Source: Morinoia aosen
Lineage: Eukaryota; Arthropoda; Malacostraca; Amphipoda; Talitridae
Length of the DNA stretch: 64,000 nucleotides
Assembly: GCA_030386875.1 (NCBI GenBank)
Contig: CM059579.1
Coordinates: forward strand, 14,604,484-14,668,483
Reading direction: 5' to 3'
A program made the position numbers and the translations under genes. The notes below the pieces were generated by a model. It saw only the letters and a program-made list of their open reading frames with translations. It had not been told where the DNA came from and did no database searches. Position 1 is the first letter of the stretch; the number at the start of each line of letters is the position of its first letter. Shown in pieces: positions 1 through 12,439 of this stretch.

Positions 1-185
1 ACGCTGTATCGACTGGAATAGACTCTTGCTTTATAAAGAGCCCTGTAAAAGTGAGAGTCCATCTCGGCTCCTCATGCCTTAAATCGCGCACGCCGGTGCT
101 TCATATAATATGTGCAGCGTTTGTTTGACTTTGTTCTTGACCTACCTCTTGTGATCGTGAAAAGTGATAATTTCGATTTGTGTGC

Positions 186-430
186 GTGGCACAACATGAG
201 CGTGTGTGTGGCACATGAGCGTGTGTGTGGCACAACGTGAGCGTGTGCGTGGCACAATGTCGGGGTGTGCGTGGCACAATGTCTGCGTGTGCGTGGCACA
301 ATGTCTGCGTGTGCGTGGCACAATGTCGGCGTGTGCGTGGCACAATGTCGGCGTGTGCGTGGCACAATGTCGGCGTGTGCGTGGCACAATGTCAGCGTGT
401 GCGTGGCACAATGTCAGCGTGTGCGTGTTA
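186..430. repeat. 22-bp minisatellite (GTGTGCGTGGCACAATGTC type)
   Basis: About 11 tandem copies of a 22-bp GT-rich unit, the first few shorter and the later ones near-identical (Y or R changes at one or two sites). Because 22 is not a multiple of 3 and the unit has no stop, all three frames stay open on both strands. This produces ORFs of 68-105 aa that are not genes. Confidence 0.95.
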
Positions 431-1489
431 AATCGCGTGCGCGTTTCTGCCACGTTGTGTGCCGGTGCCGAGCTTTATTTTCACTAGGTCGTACCTGAAG
501 AGCGGTGCGGTGGTGACAGTGCCAAGAGCGCGCTGCTCGGGCGCTACCTGTCACAGGTGCGACCGAGAGCCCGGCCGGGCGTGGCACTGCAGCCCGCACC
601 GCTGCCCGCGTGGCACTTCTGGCGCAGGCACCCTATTTTGGGGCGACCTGTTGTGCTCCCGGGCTCTGGCGGGCACCCTTGCATTTGAGCATGAGTTCGA
701 TACCCGTGATAATATACTACGTTGCTTATATGCGTGAACACGCGCTGTGCTCCCGTGCGGTGCTCCCGTGCTCTGGCAGACCCCTTGCATTCTGTGCTCG
801 CATGAGCAAGAGTTCGATACTCGTGATTATATACTACTTTGCTTAACATCCTTACGCGTGACTCGGCACCACGTCCTGTTCGATGAATAATATTGCTGGA
901 AAATCCTTTTCATAACGTGTTCTTACCTAAGGGAAAGCTGTTCAACTACGGATTGCCAAGAGCATGCTGTTTTCTCACCTCTTCCCTTTGTGATACGACT
1001 CGCTGATCAGCGAGCTGTTTGCTGTAACTGCAAATCTGTGAGGCGCAATATTCCCGTACCGTAATAGGAGGGACGAGCAGCATAGGGTTATAAATGTGCT
1101 ACTGTCTTAGCGACAGCAACTGCGTTCACGGTTGTGCTTGCCAACTCGGCGTTTATTGTTGTGGTTTGCTTCGGTGCAGCTTCATTCATAATTAGCGTTA
1201 CCATTTAATTCGTGTTGCGAACTTCCATTTACGGCCTGCAAATATTACTTCAAGGTAGAGAGGCTTCAGTTACGCATTGAAAGTATTTCACTAGACATCC
1301 ACTCCTCTGAACGCCCATTATTTCACACGTTACAAAGACACCGAACACCTGCGTCTCTTTCACGGGAATGAAGTAATGAATAATAAGCTCTACGTGCACA
1401 GCACATTCGTTGTGACTATTAGGCTTCATCGCATCTTTGCGTTATTGATTGCTGTTACTGTGTCGTTAGTTCAAGAATGTTCTTTAATG
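431..1489. other. Non-genic stretch with GC-rich patch and imperfect duplication
   Basis: The first 300 bases are CpG-rich. A segment at 652-731 is repeated imperfectly at 760-847; each copy ends with a GAGTTCGATAC motif and GTGAT-ATATACTAC. No exon with recognisable coding potential was seen. Confidence 0.6.
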
Positions 1490-1492
1490 GGA

Positions 1493-1660
1493 ATTTCTAC
1501 TCATTTTATTTACAAGATTCTTGCCTGAAGATCTCTAATATTAATTCAACTATAGAAACTAATATTAATTCAACTATATTAATTCAACTATTTAACTATT
1601 TCTACTCATTTTATTTACAAGATTCTTGCCTGAAGATCTCTAATATTGATTCAACTGTAG
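1493..1660. repeat. Local tandem duplication around TTCAACTA repeats
   Basis: A segment beginning TTTCTACTCATTTTATTTAC occurs twice in direct orientation about 105 bp apart. The copies are separated by short ATTAATTCAACTA repeats. Confidence 0.85.
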
Positions 1661-1889
1661 AGGTTGTTGTCTGTCACTGCTCAGTTGTGGGTTTCGTTCT
1701 CCGATGATTGAGTATCTTTGCTTTTCTTCATTGTTCTGTAATTTATCCTTTGTTTCTTATCCGCTGACGCGCTGCTAATACCGTTATATTTTCTTTTATT
1801 TTGTGCCATGTTGACTGGATGTCGCTACCCAAGTTGAAGTGGTATTATGGCAGAACTTGTGCTGGTAAATTCATTTTTCTAACCTGGAA

Positions 1890-2226
1890 CTCAGTGGGAT
1901 ATTGACTATTGTATCTATGGAAACTAGAGCTCCCAGGGGGAATATGTGAGGCCCTGAGCTAATGGTTAGGGAAGCCATCCCTTTTTTGAAGTATAATAGT
2001 ATTTTATTTTGTTACTGACCGTCGTTTTTGGTTTATTGTGTCGTGTTTTTCAGCACTTACTATTTCTTCTTCAAGTTTAATCTTGTTTCATAAACTTCTT
2101 TCTCAACTTACTGTTTCTATGCACCTTGTGCATAAATTCCGCGTTCCATTAAGTTCGTACTAAATGGTGCCATTACTTTGTAACGTCTTTGTTGTGGTTA
2201 GAGGTCTCAAACTAAAATCTAATCTT
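1890..2226 (+). mobile_element. Family-A retroposon copy, near full length
   Basis: This copy has the family's landmarks in order: GGGATAttgACTATTGTATC, GAGCTCCCAGGGGGAATATG, GAGGCCCTGAGCT, TTTTTCAGCACTTACTA, ATGCACCTTGTGCATA, TAAATGGTGCC, and a tail AAAATCTAATC. It is diverged and has no clear target duplication. Confidence 0.8.
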
Positions 2227-4513
2227 TCTTATCTGGTGCTAATGAGAAAGTCATTTTGTAATTAAAAGTCACGCATGAATCCTTTTGTTCCACGGTGTGG
2301 GCCTTGGATCGATGTCTAATTCCACTAAATTTCGATTGAAACATTGAGGTGCTGTTTTTTCTTTTTAATTGATGTTTGTGGCTTCATTTAACGAATTTAT
2401 GTATTTTCATTATTAATACCCTCAAAAACATAACCTGGTGCTGTTACACAAGGAATTAATTTCAATCAGAGCGTATTTATTCTCCCTCAGATTTGAAGTA
2501 TATGAGAATAAACCTCAGATAAGGAGACAAAAAGGCCTCCTCTTTGATCCGACTAACAATGGCACGCTCTGGCGTCGTTTGTATAGATAAGATCCAAAGA
2601 GGTCCAACTGCTCATATCGGTTCACACCTTCCGTTTCTCATTGTCTCGTCGACTTTCCACTTTGTTCTTTCGGAATCACTCAGTGGGGAAACTGACGACG
2701 TCGACAGAACTTCTAAGTAAACTTGTGGGCCAACTCGCGCTCTCTATTCATGAGTCTCCAGCGCACGCCTTTGTGATCTCTCCGTATACACGATACGTAC
2801 CGGCCCTCATAAGTAACGCTAACATTTCAATGGACTTCAATCCTACCGCTATGATCCATTGTTTACGCTCACCTGACGCCAGCTTGTGCATCCTTGCATA
2901 CTTTCTGCCCGCTAGTCACGATATCGTGCTATGCAACTGATAGATGAAGCTCAAGTAATTCTATCTTGTCTTCCCTGCACAGTGCTTTCTCTCTTTCATC
3001 CCCAATGCAAAGGGTTCATGCTTGTATCAGGTAACGCTGTTTGTGTATTTGTTAGCTCACATCTGCAGTTAGTTTTACTGGTCGGTGACTTGAATATTTT
3101 GTTGCTGTGCTTTGATGTTAATAAGAGAGGAACTTTCGTTGCATTACTTTGTGAACAGTTAAAGATGTGCTAGGCAGTCAGTTTTTTTTATCAACACGTG
3201 TATTTGCGTCTTATTTTAAGATCGTTTTTATTTATCGTCATGAGTCCTTGAACGATCTAAGTTATTACTGTCTAAACCTTTTGTACTCTTTCGGACAACG
3301 AATCTATGATCAACGAAGGCGTTTTCCTGAAGACCACATTTATCAAACGGAACTTGTAAACGTCTGGGAAACCCGGTTGAAGTCGAATGATTCATTGTTT
3401 TCATTGTTAATTAGGTCCCCATTATTTTCAGCATGCGAGATGAGAATTTCGTTAGGTGATAGTGAAGAGAAAGTCATACGAGTGAATACATTGGAATAAC
3501 TGATAAGGCTCCTCAAATTTGAGGGATGAGCAGATCGCTCAGGAGATGCCCGATTCACTCTTTTGTCTAGGTCAGACGTAAAATTCTTTATTATCACCAC
3601 GGAACACGATTAAAAGTAAAAATGGAGATAGTAAGGATCGAATCCTAATTACAGTCATGCTTGCACTATCTCACGTATACATGAGCGAAAATGTTGCGCA
3701 TGTACACTGTACAGGCACGAAGAGAAGCAAGCTCCCTTCGCCCGGTAGCCACCTCTGACCTTCCACACACACCTTTATGCCATCCTCCTCCCATCTCCCT
3801 CTTGCCTGATTGCCGCTCCTCCGTTCTCTCCGCCTTCGCTTTAATGCGGCCGCGAGGTAGTTACACTTTATGCATTTTCGTTCCGAGTTCTTCCAAGCGC
3901 ATTTCAGACTCCTGCAAAAAGGTCGCTGCACCTCATCATTATTGTTGCTTTTAAACTGCATTAATTTCCGTGCAATGAGGAATTTGCTTTAAATCTAGCC
4001 GTTCATTTCCCCATCCGAGCTTCAAACATTGACCCTAGACGTAGCCACTGCACTATGCCTTCTCCTGGTGTAGTCGTGCTTGGCTTGCTAGACGCTAATT
4101 CTGTGCGCATAAACAGAAGACTCCCTACGGTGTGATTGGTGCGCGATTAAGCTTGATCTATGTCGCAAGGAGTTCGGAGAGTTCGTGTAGCGATCACTGC
4201 GCCTGCAATGCAGTTTGTGTAGCCCCTAGTACTGTTGTACATGGGCTGACAGACAAGTTTACACAAGTGCTCTCTGTCGCGGTCACGAGAGTGAACTCGT
4301 TGGTCCCCAGTGTGGGTGTGTCGTCACCGCTCGCAACGCTATCTGTGGTGGTGATAGCGTGCAAAACGCAGTTTTGTTTTGCGGCATCGTCACTTGTAAA
4401 GCCAAACAATTTCCACGAGTTTTTCAACAACACGTTAGGTCTACGTTAAGAAAAACTCTTCTTTTCAGCCTACATCGGTGTTTAGTTTTAGCTGTTCGAT
4501 TTTTTAAGCAAAG
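2227..4513. other. Intron-like sequence, no gene recognised
   Basis: Mixed-composition DNA with several short ORFs (up to 110 aa) that lack recognisable motifs or homology. No splice-flanked conserved segment was seen. Confidence 0.55.
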
Positions 4514-4892
4514 CTCACTAAAGGGGATACGCCTAAATTGTGTGGGAAGTAGCATTCCCAGATGGAAAACGTGAGGTCTCGAGCTGAAAGATAGGTAGGG
4601 TTTACTTTGTTTATACTCGTAGTAGACGATTTTTTTTCGTTGCGATCCATTTTTTTCACTGCTGTCCTATTTTTCAGCGTCTGTTACTTTTTTATTCAAC
4701 TTTTATCTTTCATACAAATATTTCATAACTTGCTGTTTTTATGCGCGGGAGATCTTGTGTGAGAAAACACCTTGTACGCAGATAACATCGATCCTGAACT
4801 CCATTCTTAATAGTGCCTTCCTCTTTTTTTTTTTAAATACTTTTGTTGTGATTATGGAGGCTTAAATTAACTCAAAATCTATGTAGCCTAAT
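4514..4892 (+). mobile_element. Family-A retroposon copy, long variant
   Basis: Begins CTCACTAAAGGGGATACG and continues through GGGAAGTAGCATTCCC, TGAGGTCTCGAGCTGAAAG, TTTTTCAGCG and GGAGGCTTAAATTAACTC. Between TATGCGC and ACCTTGTACGCAG it carries an extra segment of about 25 bp. Copies at 5145, 12440, 30551 and 38144 have a similar insert, suggesting a subfamily. Confidence 0.75.
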
Positions 4893-5144
4893 TTTATGTC
4901 AGCAGAGCTGTACGAGTCGTTTTTTTTAGAGTGTCTCGTTTAAAGAAGCTACATTCCCCAAAAGTTAGCATTGATCCGAGTGACGTGTGCTTGAAACTCT
5001 TGGCAAGATGTATCAGCAGCTCCGGCCTTGCTTGTCACGTAAATGGTTGCCAAGCAGTGTCGCCTCGCTTCTGCAATGCTCTGCACTGTAGTTGTAAACA
5101 GTGTATGATAGCACTACTATCTTGTACCGTTTCGGTGTTTATTG

Positions 5145-5488
5145 TCTCAGAAGGATACTACCATATTATTTATGGAAATTAGTACTCCTAGGAAGGAAAT
5201 GTGAGGTCCTGAACTGAGTAAGGTAAACTTTCTTTTTGTTGAAATAAAATATTTTTTGAAGGGCCAATTTTTTCGGTTCACAGCTTTCCTGTTTTTCAGC
5301 ACCTCTGACTTTCTCCTTCATCTTTTATCATGTTTGTCTTCCTTCTCAACTTACTGTGTCTATGCGCAGGAGATCCTGTGCGGGAACGACCTTGTGCATA
5401 GATTTTAACTCGATACTAAACGGTGCCTTCATCCTTCCTCTCTTTGAACATCTTTGTGTTAAGGGAGGCTGAAACTAGATCGTAATCG
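5145..5488 (+). mobile_element. Family-A retroposon copy, long variant
   Basis: Starts TCTCAGAAGGATACTA and keeps GTACTCCTAGGAAGG, TGAGGTCCTGAACTGAG, TTTTTCAGCACCTC, the 25-bp extra segment (GCGCAGGAGATCCTGTGCGG), TACTAAACGGTGCC and GGGAGGCTGAAACTAG. The tail is diverged. Confidence 0.8.
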
Positions 5489-7009
5489 ATCAATTGAACA
5501 AGTTTTGGGATATGAAGATGGTTTGGACGCCTGCTTTGACCACGCTTACGAAATTTGGGAAGAGTTTTAGTTTCTCAAGTAGTTACCAGTAGTTAAGGAA
5601 AAAAATGTCTTCGAAACCGTAACTACCCTGTAGATGCGAGTGGTATTCGGCATTTCGTGAAAATACGTAAATTGAAGTCAAAATTGGGAAAAAACGCACC
5701 TTCTAAATGCATAGAACTACGAGCTCTTTGTCTTCCAAGATCAACCCTCTACATAGGGGGTGAGATGCGCGGGAGTGCAGCGGTTATGATTAGTCACCTC
5801 ATTCGGGGACGGAGGGGAGTGTGGGGTGTGTGCGCTGTGGCCCCACATCCAGAGGCCTTGGTTTTGGATTTCACGACTGCTGCGCCTTCGTTTTCTTAGT
5901 TCAGGATTTCACGACACGCTGTTCAGCCGGTCTGCGCTTTCGTCTTCTTAGCACGTCACATGACGTGTTATGCTGTGCAACGACATTTTCGTGGTGTTCT
6001 GTTGCTGGACGAGTTGCATCCTAACGTTCATACACGCTTCTCGTCTAACGCGATGGAGGAGTATTGCAGTTCATTTTATTTATCAACGCCTCCTGTAATT
6101 CATTTTTTAGTAGATCCATGAGAAGGCTATTTGCTTCTCTAGACACTTCCGTGTGGTCTCAAAACTACGTTTTGCCCCCGTATTTATTGCAAAGAAAATG
6201 TAATGCAGAGAGCAACTCATGAAGTTAACACATTTAAAGTTGTTCATTCTAGTTTGTATGGGCTAATTTACTTTTGTATTTTTCTCAGTAATAAAGTGTG
6301 CAACATTTTAGAGCATGGAAAAACTTTCGTCTCTTGTTTGTCGATAGGATCAAATTAGGCTTTTCGGGTAGCCATTCAATTTTCATACTATAAATATCAA
6401 GAGGATTGATTTCCCAAGCGTGCTCTGTAAAAGCTGCGACGTATTCCATTTGTTTAAAAAACACAGCTTAGTTTACGTGTCTCTACAACGGTACTACATT
6501 CTTGTTTTTACACTTTTTTCCACACGCTTGTCTATACACAATCTGTTTTTTCTACGCACTACACTTGTTCTATGGCCTCAAAGCTTTCCTTACTGGCAAT
6601 CTCGCACATGTTCTTTTGTACTATCTGTTTACTTTGCGTGTTATCGGCCAACCGGTAATTACTGCGAATAAATAAGGTGTGTGATGGGTTTTTGTGAGAC
6701 TTGCATGGCGTGATCGACGTGTGTTGCCAGCCGTCTTTCTTTTTCTATTCATGGTGCTGCGGCTCATCTCTTTCTCAGTGTTTTTTAATAAAAAATTTAA
6801 ACAAAGTCTTGGTAAGTCTATGAGAGCTAGATAATGGGGCCACCTCAGCTGTTGGTACGCCTTCTGGTCAGATATTGTTCGTGTCTACTTGCGCCTTCCA
6901 GTTTCCATGCCTTATTCGATTCTTTCAGTAAGAAAGGCTTCTTTTGTTCCTCTGCTTGATTTCTCCTTTCATTCCATTCCAGACTTGATATTTCTTTGTG
7001 CTGGGTACT
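5489..7009. other. Intron-like sequence, no gene recognised
   Basis: No conserved coding segment or clear repeat. Short T-rich ORFs on the + strand only reflect base composition. Confidence 0.5.
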
Positions 7010-7085
7010 CAGTGTGGGTGCGTAGATTCCTCACTTCTCAAGTTCATACTAAGTAGTCCCTTCTAGCTCTCTTCGGATTGCAATT
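7010..7085 (+). mobile_element. Decayed 3' fragment of family-A retroposon
   Basis: GCGTAGATTCCTC, TCAAGTTCATACTAAGTAG and CCCTTCTAGCTCTCTT match the 3' half of the family in order, with heavy divergence and no tail. Confidence 0.4.
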
Positions 7086-8654
7086 CATGCCGCTAGGGAA
7101 TTTCGAGCTAACATTTTCTCAACTATACCTCTGTAAAGGATATCTCTTCCAGCATGTTCATGCTTTCTTGCTTCCAGTATTTCTTGCTTAAATCAAGTTA
7201 TATCGTTCTGACTCTGGACGATGTGAAAGTTATTTGGTTAGTAAAAATGCTGTTTCTTTATTGTTTCTAATTTATATTTTCGAGAGTCAGTAAACTCGAC
7301 AGCAAAGTGAGCTCTTGCATGCTGTATGAAACACTAAAATTGTATGTTTGGTTTATGTATTTTTTTGGCTTTCGTTCTAATTTTCATTAATACGCATTTA
7401 CGTTCAATGATTTATTTTAAAACGAACAATCAAGTGGAAAAATGTGACAATTGTTTGGTTTGGGAAAGTAAATTAAACATAGACAATATTTAATTGATGA
7501 GTAAATGTGAAACATTTTTTAGAAAGGACAAACGAACGTCACTGCGTCTCTCCACTAGTCCAGTTACATTTGTGACTCTCATTTTTCTGTGCTCTGAAAA
7601 AATGTCAGTCGGTTGTCCTCTGGGTATGGTTTGACGTCGTGCTGCAATTAATGTTCCGAGTTCAAGTTCGTTTTTTATGCTCCGCCATGACTAGACCTGC
7701 TGCTGCATCTCGAACCGGTTTGCACTCTTGCGCGGCTCTGAGTATGTTCTGCCGATGTGCTAACATCGTTTACGCTGCAATTACATCACTCTTTTATCAC
7801 GACTTTTCGTTTTTACACACCAGTCGTAGGTGCATTAGCTTTTCGAAGATGTACCGTATGTATGTACTGACATCGTGGCTGTTCCTTTGCAGTCAATGCA
7901 ACAGGCTGTGACAGTTTTTCTACCTGGGAGTCGCCGGTTGTTGGGAAGTTTTTATAATAATTTATTCCTGTCTCATCCTGATCTTCATTACGTCTGTGAC
8001 CGTGTACGAACTATCAGCTGAAAATTTTCTCTGATTTCAAGATATTACTAGCTAGTTTTACGCTAGACCGCATTGTTATCGAAAGAAATGGCGAGCATCT
8101 TTCATACAAGTTATGTTCATAAAGCTGTGGGTATCGTGTGAATGTCCTTGTTTACCTACCTGTGATATAAAAGTTTCCGTGATCATTTTATATATGTTTG
8201 ATTTATTCGAGTAGCGTTTATATTACAGGCTATGTTGCAGTGTAGAATGTAAATAAACTTACCCTTTTGCTGTGTGTGTGTACATCGTTTGTTATCGCAC
8301 TGTCGATGGAATAGTATGAGAAGATATGCAGCTCCTTTCCCGTGTTGCACAACCAATCCTTGCTCTATCACTTGCTAAGTGTCTCGCTCTCAAATTCGTT
8401 CAGGTTCTTTGCAATAGACGTGTGTAGGGAATGCGTGTTGTTTCCACAGAAATAGGGGTAGAAGCCTCACCCTGTAGCGTAGCCCTGCGATGGGTTATAT
8501 ACGCGCACGCGCCACGTGGCGGCCGCGGAGTAACACGACACCGGTGTTGTGGTTACCTGCCTTCAGCGGCCTCCGCGTTGTGTGTTCTGAGGCGCAACCG
8601 CATGCCCGTCTCGTCTTTTTGTGGGCCCATTGTTCCCGCGCTCCCTCCCGTCCT
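7086..8654. other. Intron-like sequence, no gene recognised
   Basis: AT-rich until about 8430, then a CpG-rich patch at about 8490-8650 containing a NotI-like GCGGCCGC. No start-proximal ORF or promoter element could be identified with confidence. Confidence 0.45.
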
Positions 8655-8930
8655 CCCTCGTGTGTCTGTCTGTTAACATGTACTCTTGTCTGAGCTCTGA
8701 ACGCATTTCAGCTATTTCAAGTGCATTTCTTAGTCTTTGGTTGTTCCCTCTTGACTTTTTTCCTAAAAAATGTTCCTTAGTTAGGAAGCTCTACTTCCTC
8801 TCTCGTGTGTGTCTGTGAAGATGTACTCTTGTCTGAACGCATTTCAGTAATTTCTGGTGCATTTCTTCCACTTCGGTTATGCCCGCTTGAGTTTTTCTTT
8901 GACCTATTCCTTAGTTTAGAGCTCTGTCGC
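8655..8930. repeat. Tandem duplication of about 145 bp
   Basis: Two diverged direct copies (about 8655-8798 and 8799-8930) share CTCGTGTGTCTG, ATGTACTCTTGTCTGA, GAACGCATTTCAG, TGCATTTCTT, and TTCCTTAGTT followed by an AGCTCT. Confidence 0.85.
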
Positions 8931-9624
8931 ATGGTGTGTAGCCAACTGCTAGTTTCTTATGTATTCCCTTACCCGCCTCGTCCGGTATTTTTTTTTGTCT
9001 CGTCCCCTGGGGACGACTGCTTGCAGCTGCCTCGGACGTGCGTCCTGACTCATACTCTGCAACCAACTCTTGTTACTATGTTTATTAGGTTGACACCTAT
9101 AATTGAATCGCATATTTTATAATTGAGGCCAGTGACTACTCAGTGTTCCCTTAAATGTCTGAAATGTTTGTTTCTTCATCCCAGAACTGCATTGACATTT
9201 ATTTTAGTGTATCCGACTTGATGCCACAAATGCAGTATTTTTAGGTATGTGAAAGGAAAGAAACTCACCAAGTTAAGAGTCTGGTCCCCTTACAGTTTGT
9301 CGACTCGCTTTCTCTGTTCTCTACATCGCTGAAGGAGCTGCTTGTCCGGTAAATGTACTCTGCAGTTGAAGCTAATCGAACCCGGACCTTCTCGTCCAGA
9401 ATTAACGCTCAGGCGTTGTCACAAACAAAGAAATGCAGTATTTAAATCAAAATTATTTGTTTTATCATATTTCAAAATTTCATTATGTGCACTTTTCAAC
9501 TTGTGAACGCTTTGTGCTTCGTAGTAAAGTGGACTAGTCAGATTCCAGTGAGACATGTAGATGAGCCGGAGTAGCATTCCGACTACCCGTGCACTTAATG
9601 CCCAACTCAACGTGCTTTGTGGCT
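8931..9624. other. Intron-like sequence, no gene recognised
   Basis: Contains a splice-flanked open segment at 9296-9348 with no recognisable homology. No other structure was seen. Confidence 0.45.
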
Positions 9625-9838
9625 CTTAGTTCTCAGCCAATACCTGTCATTTTCTCCCTCAATGTTCATCTTGTGTTAGCTTCTTTCAATCTGCTTCTGT
9701 TTTCAAGAAATGCTTTGTGGGAATATTCTTGTGCATCGATTCCCTGTTCCCTTAACTCCATACAGGATGGTTCTTTTCTCCTTCTTATGATGGAACGTTT
9801 TTTTTATGCTTATGGAGGTTTAAGATAACTTCTAGTTT
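9625..9838 (+). mobile_element. 5'-truncated, diverged family-A retroposon copy
   Basis: Keeps GTGGGAATATTCTTGTGCAT, CGATTCCCTGTTCCCTTAACT, CCATACAGGATGG and TATGGAGGTTTAAGATAACT. The 5' half is missing or too diverged to place. Confidence 0.6.
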
Positions 9839-12015
9839 TATCAAATAAAATTATATGTGAGTGTACTAGGTGCGATAGGGCGTGCTTTTCCTACACCTCC
9901 GTGCTCAGCTGGATGCGCTCCCCAGGGGGCAGCAGCGGACGCAGTGTGGGTGTTGTAGGCCGGAAGGTAGGCCCGCGGATGTTTCTTTGTTGTCGGTCTT
10001 TTTTGATCCCTTCCGCTGAGTTCCCCGCTGTTCTGCGCTGCTCCACCTGCGGTCTCCAGAAACTGTTTTTCTCGCTGCCCCGGTCAAAAAATGCGGTACC
10101 GAAAGTGAAATGGACTGAGAACTTCTCTGCTGGTATTGAACGATTGCTGAAGCTTTTGAAGTTGCTAACTTAACAGAATTCTAACTTGTGTTGTTATGAG
10201 ACGCGATGTGCAGAGCATTTTTGTAAATAAAACGCCAGAGTGCTAAGGCTTTGTTGAGCGAGATGTTTCGAATGACGTATAAAGAGAGTGCGCGGAGTGA
10301 AATTATACTTGAGAAATTTTGTATTCAGTTTCTGAATAACAGAACCGGATTCGTAACTCTGAGCACCAAGAATTGAGACACAAAGCGAAAATTTGTCTGT
10401 ATTTCTTGGTTTCTTTCCTGCCTGATTTCTTTCTCGTTTAGATTGCTGGGAAGAACTCGATTTCGTTGAAAATTTCGTTGCCTTGATCTCGTTCCGCCGC
10501 GTTGAGCTCATCAGGAAGGAATCGTAAAGTTGCCAAATTTAATTTGAAAAATCAAAAAATTGGAGACGTTGAATTTCTCTGCACGACAGCTCATCTCGAC
10601 GCGGACTTTGCTTCGAAATGTGCTGGGCTTGTGCAATTCCAGTCGAGGTATTGGAATGACGAAGTTGTATTGTTATCGACTGGGAACCGCCTTGAACACT
10701 TGCACAGAGGCGTTGTCCTAATAATGCTTTGATAAAGCTAACTAACATTAGTGTTGTGTGCTGCTTGTGTTAATGGCTTGCTTTATGTTGAGGAGAATCG
10801 AGTCTTGAATTTTTACGTCTTCAAATGGATCGTGGATCCCTGGCGAGAAACAATCTAAAATGATATCCGCATTAATGTGTCTGATTGTTAAAATGAAAAG
10901 CAAGGCGAAAATCGCTGTACGCAAAGTCAGAATGACTATAATGATTATCTTCGGCTTGCTTTTCATTTCGAGAAACAAAAAAGAATGTTGGCCAAGGAAC
11001 GCCTCCGTTTCAAGGCCTTCACGTCAATGGCCTCTGTACACGTGCACGGTTTCCTGCAAGCCTCGCTAGCGCGCGCCGAGAAGCGTGCGTGCGGTATAGC
11101 CTCGCTACAGGCGCACACGTGCGCAGCCTGCAGCTCCTGGTAACAATCACACGCCTCGCACCACCGAGCGGAGCTTTCAAAGACTTCAGCCGACGTGTTT
11201 CTGGGCGTCCTGCTTCGTAGAGCAGTAACTGTTTTTGGTTTAGTGCGTGTCTTGAAAACGCGATGTGTACTTTATGGGTCTTTAAGAGGCGCGTGCGTTT
11301 GCTCCGTGGTTTCGTTGCGCTGCGATCGGTAGCCATATGTAGGATCTAGGTGCAAATGCGCGGTGTTAAGCATGACGTCAATCCTTTCGTGTGTTCCCTT
11401 TGCTTCTGTTCTGCAATGCGTGGACAGGCGTGCAATTTGTACTTCTGCCGCCTTCTTACTATCTTTTGAGTTGAGTGCACGCGTTGTTGACTCGCTTTTT
11501 ATACAGCGAAAAGTGTGAAGGGTTTAGTGATCGCTTAGCTTGTCGTACGTTATCCACGTTAATTTGGTTTTAATTTATTATTTTTCGCTTGCACGTACTG
11601 CTGCTGAGGAATTGTTCAATGAATACGAATGCACGAAGGTACCTGTTTTAAAGTTTTTATTCCGCGTAGTCACCATATTTGAACCATTTACGTATTGCAC
11701 ACGAATATATTCCTATTTCTGTAGCTATGGTACGTTTATGAGTGTCAAGTCTGTGCGTATCGTACGGATGGAATATAATTTTTCCCCAGGTTCCGGGTGG
11801 CTGCAATGTGGTGGGAATGCTGGCGTTGCTACAACCGTCGTACGTAGCTCTCGGTATTGTCTGCGAGGTACAGTTACGCACTGAGGCACGGAAGGCGTGG
11901 TGCCTACCTACATCCTATCCGTACCTCGGTCCAGGCTCGCTCCGTACAGCTGCGTACCGAGATATGCTAGGCGTGGCGCCTCCGCTCTTTACAGAAATCT
12001 CGTTCTATGAGCTCT
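9839..12015. other. Intron-like sequence with one exon-like segment
   Basis: CpG-rich sequence lies at about 11030-11200. A 78-nt segment at 11790-11867 lies between TTTTTCCCCAG and GTACAG and is open in two frames, but I do not recognise it. Nothing else was supported. Confidence 0.45.
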
Positions 12016-12413
12016 AGAACACATGTTCTATCGTTTCATTTTATCTTCCAGTAGATTTTGAAGAACACATGTTCTGTTTCGTTTTATCTTTCAGTAGATT
12101 ATGAAGAACACATGTTCTATTGTTTCATTTTCTTTCAGCAGATTTTAAAGAACACATGTTCTATTGTTTCATTTTATCTTTCAGCAGATTTTAAAGAACA
12201 CATGTTCTGTTCCATTTTATCTTTCAGCAGATTTTAAAGAACACATGTTCTGTTCCATTTTATCTTTCAGCAGATTTTAAAGAACACATGTTCTGTTTCA
12301 TTTTATCTTTCAGCAGATTTTAAAGAACACATGTTCTGTTGTTTCATTTTATCTTTCAGCAGATTTTAAAGAACACACGTTCTATTGTTTTATTCTAGCT
12401 TTCAGTAGATTTT
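12016..12413. repeat. Minisatellite, about nine copies of a 43-47 bp unit
   Basis: Each unit contains AGAACACATGTTCT, a T-rich stretch ending TTTATCTTTCAG, and CAGATTTTAA. Later units are more uniform than the first two. The 6-bp arms AGAACA and TGTTCT are separated by CA. Confidence 0.95.
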
Positions 12414-12439
12414 TACTTTTACAGTGATATGGGCTGATC

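Noticed and set aside
186-430. A CRISPR-like regular repeat.
   Set aside because: Units are contiguous with no variable spacers, and the sequence is eukaryotic; it is a minisatellite.
9296-9348. A 53-nt open segment between CCCCTTACAG and CCG|GTAAAT with the right phase to precede the microexon.
   Set aside because: The encoded residues (FVDSLSLFSTSLKELLV) do not resemble the linker before the MXD basic region, and phase agreement has a one-in-three chance.
12016-12413. Array of glucocorticoid/androgen response elements.
   Set aside because: The half-sites are separated by 2 bp instead of the required 3 bp, so this is not a canonical element.
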